Below are positions 56,852 through 64,000 of a DNA stretch of 64,000 bases, in pieces. Numbering within the stretch: the first letter of the stretch is position 1; every line of letters begins with the position of its first letter. The position numbers and the translations under genes are program-made. The DNA comes from Volvox africanus (Eukaryota > Chlorophyta > Chlorophyceae > Chlamydomonadales > Volvocaceae). The stretch covers positions 6,056,001 through 6,120,000 of the forward strand of contig BSDZ01000004.1 in NCBI GenBank assembly GCA_030268105.1, in the 5' to 3' direction. A model generated the notes under the pieces. That model did no database searches. It saw only the letters and a program-made list of their open reading frames with translations, and had not been told where the DNA came from.

Positions 56852-59800
56852 ATGGCAGCCATCGCAACTCAAACAATTGACGCACCCACGGCTGGTCTGG
56901 AGCAGGTGAGGTGTCTGTCCTTGCCATGGATGAAGGTGATCGTATCTACACGGGGTTCGTCGGTTGGGCTTCCCTGAGATGCTTTATTAATCAAGCTTAT
57001 TGTTTTCTTACTCTTACTATCGTGATCGATGTGTTCCCGTCCTTGCCGTGGGCAGCCAATTACGAAGCCCTCGTGCTCGCATCCTTTCCTATCACCTTCA
57101 GGTCCTCTACAGGCTTCAGGAGAAACGCGTAGCGCTCGAAAAAGTCGTATTGCAGTATGGAGAAGCTCCTGCTGGCATTAAGGAGGTGTTCGAGTTGTGC
57201 AGAGGCTTTGAACGTGCCTACACAAATTTTATCAATGTAGGCCTTGCCTTGGTGTTTCTGTCGGGACAGTACGAGCCTATATTGAATTTGGTGGATCGGC
57301 AGGAGCATGGAAGCAGATTTGGGGACCCACTGGGGGAGAGATGGTGTACTAGAGTGGGGTTTTGTTGGATCCCCGGGAGCATATGGACATACATAACCTG
57401 CAGTCAGTAATGCCAGTCGGCTTACTCGGTGTTTCTTCTTTTTTTCTCCAAATAAGTTAGAAGCCGTTTGAAACAGATATCGTGAAACGTGCTGATTCAT
57501 TGAACCCTTGCTCCGGCAGGAATCCCCTGTCGCCATGAAAATTAAGGAGGCGTTTTTAAGTGAGGCGGGCCTGGCTGGCAAGATCAAAAAGCTTCCCATG
57601 GAAAAGGTCTTCGAGCTGAAGAATGTCAAGTCTGTAAGTGACTCGGGGCAATCCGGGAGACATCAAGGGGCCAGCAACGCCACCCACTCGCGCGTTTGAG
57701 GAGCATGTTCCTGCGGCACAACTGACCTGTGCATGAACGCTTATGATGATGCTCACTGATCGTATTTCGTCGTGTTTGATCCTCCTCACTTTTTCCTTGA
57801 AACTTATCGGCTTGGCTCATTCGGTGACCGCTGCCCCACATGTGTTGACCCATGTGTGATGTACGCGGCATGACGCCATATCTCTGCGTTTATACTTACG
57901 AAACGTAAAACGCTTACGTGTCCAAGCCTAGAGCCCCTCTATACACAGCCTCTCCTATTTCATCCCACCCCTGAACTTGACCTACTGGTTTTTCCGTGTC
58001 CCGTTCCTCCCAATAGATTTGCCGCCAAGCGGACGGCTACTATCCCAGCCTCATAGCACCGGAGAATGGCCTGCGGGAGCTATCCAACCAGGCCCTGAAA
58101 AGCATCAACGAACCGGTCAACATATGCGTGCAGGAAGTTTATAATTTGTGCATCAATGCCGCTAGGTGAGCGGGGTGCTCATAGCACCAGGCGAGCCGAG
58201 TGCCGTTAACGCGGGACAGGGCATTATGGGATTTTGAATCGGCGGAGCGGTACCATGAGATGATGGGGCATGGGTGAAGAACTTGGGCTTATGTGCTGCA
58301 CGGGCGAGGAGGTCAGGGGCCTATTTCTACAGCCCGGCACAGGTATTCCAAGGGGCAGTACCCAGCAAAAGCTTTCTTCAGTTTGGGACTCGGCACTGCC
58401 AGGTCAGGTCTGCCGCGGTAGTAAGAATACGCCTCGGGGCAGATTAAAGAGGAACGTCTAATGCGGTCAGATAACCTGCCTAAGCGTGTTGCGATATGCT
58501 GTGATATGCTGTGATATCCATCAGCGGACCAAGTATTAGCGTTCGCACCTTTCCATAAGGCGCCTGAAACCCTGTTCCTGACCGTTCACCTGTCCTTGCG
58601 TGCTCCATGGCGGGCAGGGAGGCCGCGGAGAAGGCTGGACAGTTCACGGAGGCGGCCCTCATGGGTGCGATGCCCATGTACGTACCAGATTTTAAGAACG
58701 TGGTCATGCCAGCCATCATTTCAGCGCTGGACGAGTGGAAGAAGGATAGCGAGAAGAGTGAGTGCGGGAACATCCCCCGTCTGGGTGCAGATGGCGCACT
58801 GGGATCTGAGAAGTGGTGGTATAGTTCGGGTGGACCAAGCAATTGGTTGCCTGTTGCTTGGAGTTGCTGATATCATCCGCGATTGTCGACTGCGTCCCAA
58901 CCCGCAGTGGCGCATATGCTAGTGGACATGGAACGCTCCTACATCACCGCGGGCTTTTTCCGGCATACCACCCATAATCGTTATGCGAAAATCAAGCAGC
59001 AGGAGCAAATGCGCGCCGCCATGGCAGCCAAGGGCATTGTTACCGATCCAAAGGGCGTCATTTCGGCCGCGAAGCAAACGGCGGCGAAGTTCTTTCCGTC
59101 TTTCGGCCCCGGTCCTGGCGCACCCTCGTCCACTTCGCCGGGCACTCCGTCACCCAATGGTGCCGTGGTCGATGACGACTCGGACGACGGAAAGTCGCCA
59201 CCGCGGCCGGCAAATGGTGAGGGCGAAGACTAGTTTTGAGGAAGCCGAATTGGATACAAGGGTCGGCCAGGCGTAGATGTAAAAGGGCGACGCGCAATTT
59301 TGGGAGTAGGGTGCAGCGGGGACCGAAAAGCATGTCTAGGCACGAGGGTCCCGTGCGATACGTCCACACCAGTTTTTCATCGGTGAAAGAGGTATTCTTT
59401 CCGCCGCATAGCTCCTCTTGGGATCGGAAAGACGCTCACCTATTCCATCTCATAGTCTTACATGACAATACACTGTCCGTGCTTCCTGGCCGCACCGCAG
59501 GCGCGGGTCTTAACGTGTCAAACGCCGAGGACTTCATCGCATCATATTTTGATAAGCTCGTGTCTGATGACTCGGCGCGTTTCCTGGAGGCCATGAAGTG
59601 GCAGAGGCGCTTCTTCGTCTTCTCGGAGAGCCAGCGCATTCTGTACTACTTTAAAAGTCCGGAGGACGTGTCCAAGCCGCAAGGCCTGAAGGGCCAGGTC
59701 AACATAGCGGGTGCGTTTACCTGGATTTTATGTTTTGCAAGTATGCCATGAGCAAGTTACCCTTTGGATGGTAGTGGTACGGAGAGGTGACCTATTAGGG

Positions 59801-62800
59801 GGGGCTGATGTGCAAGACTATTTGCGATGCAAAATCGGGAATTCGTTTTTGTGCGAATAGGTCGGAAGGGGAGGTTGATATGGCTAGGCAGCCTTGCCGT
59901 TGTGTTCAACCAGGCCAGCTTCCACTGTGGATGATGTCCACCCCAGAGGTTGTCTGTATTTCCCTCCGTCTTCCTGTCACAACGCGTGCGCCGAAACGTG
60001 CTGCTGCTGCGTGTGATCCCTTCCTCTGCAGACTGCCTTGTGGAGGACCTGGACGAGAAAGGCAATCCGCGGCCACCGAACGCGGGGCCAATGTCGATGA
60101 CTACCCAGGACAAGGGGCAGCTCATGATACGCATTCGTCACAGGGATCCTCGTGGCGTAGTGGTTAAAGACCACAACGGCATCATCTTGCGCGCAGGTGC
60201 CAGGCGGAGGGATTCAATTTTGGGGCGCATGGGAGGGACTGGTTTCTTGTCCACCCAACAATTCAACTTCCATCACTCAGGCGCCAATGATCATGTACCT
60301 CTGTGACCGCACTTCTTTTTTCGCGCAGAAAGCATGGACACGAAGCTCACATGGCTGGCAAAGCTGCGTAAGGCTGCAGAGTCACGCCGGCCGCCCAATC
60401 CGCCTGGCGCGGCGCCAGCTGCGCAGCAACAACAACAGCAGCAACAGCAGCCGGGCGCGCCCGCTGCACCGGGAGCACCCGCCCCCGGGTCCGGCCCCAG
60501 GTGAGTGACCTGGGATAACTGCTCTGAAGGCTTCACTGTTAAGTTTCGTCTGCTGGGTACTGCCGTGTGCTCTGGCGATGAGCCCAGACATTGGAGCGGT
60601 TGAGCCAAGGGTCGGAGCCACCGACGCTTCTCATTACCCAAGCGCTGTGACTTGGGGGGTGAGGATCTCCTACTATAGGCCGTGTATTAAAACACCTAAC
60701 TGACATGGGGTATTGGCAATGCTTGAATATAGGCCCGAGAGCGGCTCATGCGTGGGGAAGCGAATGTTTATCGTAACTAAATCATTTGCTGCTTTCCCCA
60801 ATCGCGCGTTAGACACACTGGCTTGGCGGTTTCCTATGGATAACGGCCAACGCACTCATTGATTTGACATGTCCTCGCTCCGCGATGTTCTGTCGCCATG
60901 TCTTGTCCTGTGTTCTTAACATATTACATGTGATGTCTTATTCTGTGTTGCGGCTACCTGTCTGCAGCGTGGTCGGCCCTGGGCCTGCAGCGGGTGGCCC
61001 TGGACTTGGCGGGCCGGGAGTGTCAGTTAGCGGCCCCGCCGCCGCCTCGTCCGGAATTAACTTTGGCATGGACGACGGTGACCTGAGCTGGGCCAAGGAG
61101 GCGGAACCCGTGCTGGACTCGCACCTGGGTGAGGGTTCCTCTGCCTTCAGGTATGTTTGTGTACGGTCTCGACTTCGGCGCGTGCAGCTACATGTTAGAT
61201 GGTATGCATCGGAAGGCTATGACGAGGGACTGGTTGTATATCTCAATTAAAGTGCTGGTGGCCGCGGGGCGAAAAGCTTGCAGACAAGAATACCTCTGCC
61301 GGCAGATACTTCGTGACGTGTGCAGGAACAAAACGCACACATCTCTCGCTCAAACCGTCTCGTCAGATTCCACATACAGCTGCCCATTCGTCTGCGCTGC
61401 AGGGCCGACTCCGTCCGCGACCCGGAGGGCCGGCTGCTGCCTGCACCCCAAATGTTGCTGAACCCGCTGCGTTTGAAGGACCGCATGGCGCGCGCTACCG
61501 CCGCCAGCGCGCCCTGGGAGGTGCGCTATGACGCGCTGCTGGACCAGTTTTCTGCCGACATGCAGCTTTACATCTCGTGCATCTGCGACACGATTATCAT
61601 AACAGTTCCCAAGGCCGTCGTGCACTGCATGGTAAGGAGGGGACCTAATCAATGGGTGATAAGGAAAAGAGGTGTCAGTGAAGTAAAATCAAGCCGACGG
61701 CAAACGGATGTAGAAATCTATCCGATTGGTCGCACAGGGAAAATAGGAGAAGACCCCTAGGACGAGCTGGGGCTGAGATGGAATAGTTCTATTCTATCAC
61801 GGCTTGGAATTCTTTTCACGTGGCGTTGATCCCGGATGTGACCCAGATTCGCAAGTCGGAGAAAAACCTCCTGGAACGCCTCTTCACAGTCATCCACCAC
61901 CTGACTCCGACCCAGTTGGAGAACCTGCTGCGGGAAGATGAGCCCATTATTGAGAAACGCAAGGCGGCGCGTGCATGCTTGGAGGATGTCAAGACGGCAA
62001 TCTTCCAAGTGGGTTATGTGCACGAGGGAGGAATCTGTTTGTGTGTACTGACGAAAGCGGGTGTTGCAGCAAGGTGGCAAGGGTATGGTGAAACGTGGGG
62101 GGGAACGTATGATCGGGCAGAAGCGGGGAGGTGGGCGTCAGCTTGAGACTGGGTAGGTATGTGGCCAGTAGGGTCTCGCAGGATTGCCAGGGCAGGGTGT
62201 ATCATTGGAAGCTGCCCAAGCCGCAACTGTTGGTACATGTGCCCCGTGGAACGATAACCAGACCGTGCGTTATACATATATGATATCCAGACTGGGTCTT
62301 CTTTCACATGCTTGCGTTAAGCAGGTGCAACAAGTTCTGGAGCGGCAGAACATGGCGACACCCGCAGACCGGAAAGACCGTGTACCACTGCAGGTGGGTG
62401 GGTGGGGCAGTCCGCATGCGCACGAAATTAGCAGCTAATCCCGGTGTACTGGATGTGCAGTCCACGCGCTCAGTAACATTCCCGCAAGTTTTGGGTCGAA
62501 GCCGCCATAAGACCAGCTGGCGATAGTGCGAAACCCGGAATTCAACTGTAGGGATCAACTGGGTGGAACGTAAGCCCCAGATGCCAATCGATGGGACTCA
62601 GCAACAGCTGAAGCGTATATGCGGGGTTGTCCGTATCGCAAACCCTGGGGGAAGATGAGGCGCCGCGGAATAACCTGTAGTCCTCAAAAGTGTCACCATC
62701 CAAAGCCGTTGCCACTCTTGCCACACCTTACCTCAAAAGTCATAAGCTCATGGTTGCGGTATTTTTGGCACTCGATCCTCTTCACCTGCGAATTGCAGCC

Positions 62801-63349
62801 CAATTGCAATCCTTAATGACCCGGACCTGTGACCTTGTGCATCTTGAACGCCTGAGCATCTTTCAACGCTTCCTTTGATATTCGCATTCCTCCTGCCAGG
62901 CCCTTGTCTTCGCGTACGCTGGCATCAGGGAGATGCTTACACCCGAACAGTACAACTACTTTAATGCCAAGTTTAATGACAAGTACGCGCCCGAGTGTGC
63001 GCGCTTCAACTGGTACATCCGGCCACAGAACCCTCCACCAGGGGGACTGCAAGGTGGGCCTCCCTCCCGCGGCCCGCCGGGTCCCCCTGGTGGCCCTCCA
63101 CACGGCCCACCCGGTGGGCCTCCCCACCATGGGCATCTTGGCGGCCCTCAGCCGTCGCCTCAGCCCAGCAGCGTGCCACCGCTGCGGCCGGGAGGACCGG
63201 GGGCGCCATCCATGGCTGCCGGTGGCGGGCCCCCACCGCCACGACGGCCACCGCCAGCTGCACCGATGGGAACACCAATGGGTGCACCAATGGGGCCGCC
63301 CATGGCTGCGCAACGGCGGCCACCGCCACCGCCGCCGGGGCCGCGATAA
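56852..63349 (+). CDS. DRP2-like dynamin-related protein lacking a GTPase domain
   Basis: Fourteen exons: 56852-56905, 57102-57236, 57520-57633, 58017-58165, 58618-58757, 58908-59216, 59501-59710, 60032-60196, 60329-60500, 60968-61150, 61403-61631, 61847-62008, 62325-62393, 62900-63349; all in phase, 846 residues. DRP2 proteins bind phosphoinositides and pinch membranes during clathrin traffic. Seen: middle/stalk region (ELCRGFERAY; the ADGYYPSLIAPENGLREL block typical of plant DRP2; MLVDMERSYI, residues 19-230); PH domain at about 302-447 (WQRRFFVFSESQRILYYF to AESMDTKLTWLAKL); GED at about 567-690 (VPKAVVHCM, then EKNLLERLFTVI); and a C-terminal Pro/Gly tail at about 720-846, possibly an SH3 ligand. 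Missing: the roughly 300-residue N-terminal GTPase. It is replaced by an 18-residue leader whose frame has a stop 36 nt upstream of the ATG. Exon 13 (62325-62393) is tentative. Confidence 0.88.
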
Positions 63350-63593
63350 GGTTGCTGGTCGATTGGCTGTGACCACGAGTCACGTGCGCTTGGGAGAGTG
63401 GATGCACCTACCTGGTGGTTGCGATTTGACGATGGCGAAAAGTGTGGTGGAAGCGGTGCACGTTGAAACGGTCTGTCTTATGCATAGTGGCGTGGACAGG
63501 GAGTTATGCAACAGGTGGGCTTGCAGCTGCTTTAGCATTCCAAACTCGGGGGTGTATTTGAGTAGGGCAGCTAGTGGGCGTGATGGGCGGTAA

Positions 63594-63598
63594 TGTAA
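63594..63598 (+). terminator. TGTAA polyadenylation word (dynamin-like gene)
   Basis: TGTAA about 245 nt after the stop at 63349. The sequence from here to the window end holds no recognisable gene. Confidence 0.6.
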
Positions 63599-64000
63599 TG
63601 AGTGCATTGCAGCAGGCGGCTGGGGATGAGATGGGCTGTGTTAAAATTGCGTCAGGATGGAGGTCTGGTTGACTCCCTTGTATGAGGTACCATGGGTCTT
63701 TTGACTTCGCACTTGGTATGAGGAACCGGAGCGCGCACGGCTGGGCCAGTATCTACGAGATTTTGGAACACACACATCACACGCGTCATTATGCGATACA
63801 TAGGGTACTTATACCTTGGCTATGCGCATGGCAATGTTTGATTGCTTGTAGGAGACAAGCGGCCGTGACGAATGGACGTCGTAAGACACTGCATGTGATA
63901 AACTAAGCCTGCAGTTTTAATCTTCTTCTTGAGCGTATAATAACCGGATTGGTGCTAAAAGAATATAAAACTAGGTGCTGGAAAAACTAATATGTTAATG

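Noticed and set aside
59217..59233. Stop at 59231-59233 as the end of a short dynamin-stalk protein
   Set aside because: A GTGAGG donor at 59217 leads in phase to a PH domain and the rest of the DRP2 order, so the stop is intronic.

Overview
This is nuclear DNA of a green alga, most likely a chlorophycean of the volvocine group. The reasons are: dense intron-rich genes with GTGAG/GTAAG donors and short exons; TGTAA polyadenylation words after several stops; a proline-rich, hydroxyproline-type secreted protein of the kind common in volvocine extracellular matrix; a plant-type DRP2-like protein with a PH domain; and many dinucleotide to hexanucleotide arrays in introns. No bacterial, organellar or viral gene set was seen. 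All gene models below were built by hand from splice signals, reading phase and remembered family conservation. No alignment or database search was run.

Layout from left to right. 2.2-3.0 kb (-): part of an Unr/CSDE1-like cold-shock-domain protein, divergent from presenilin. 3.4-10.2 kb (+): a complete 12-exon presenilin. 12.3-22.2 kb (-): a complete 24-exon importin-11-type karyopherin, convergent with presenilin. 22.4-24.4 kb (+): a three-exon class II aldolase/adducin-family protein whose start codon lies 159 bp from that of importin-11, head to head. 25.3-31.8 kb (+): a 13-exon SCFD2-type Sec1/Munc18-family protein. 31.8-37.9 kb: mostly unassigned, with a few minus-strand exon candidates. 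37.9-44.1 kb (-): a large modular type I membrane glycoprotein with a proline-rich N-terminus. One of its introns carries a 127-bp-arm inverted repeat and another repeat array of about 280 bp. 44.1-48.8 kb: no gene seen. 48.8-54.3 kb (-): a 12-exon TMEM184/Ost-alpha (DUF300) membrane protein. 54.3-56.9 kb: an orphan exon candidate and a decayed retrotransposon reverse-transcriptase fragment. 56.9-63.3 kb (+): a 14-exon DRP2-like dynamin with stalk, PH, GED and proline-rich parts but no GTPase domain that I can find.

The genes are not an operon or a cluster. As a set they cover housekeeping membrane and transport work: intramembrane proteolysis (presenilin), nuclear import (importin-11), SNARE regulation (SCFD2), membrane remodelling (DRP2-like), a multi-pass transporter-like protein (TMEM184), and an extracellular matrix or surface protein. 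The two observations most worth following are the dynamin-like gene that seems to lack its GTPase and the long intronic hairpin.
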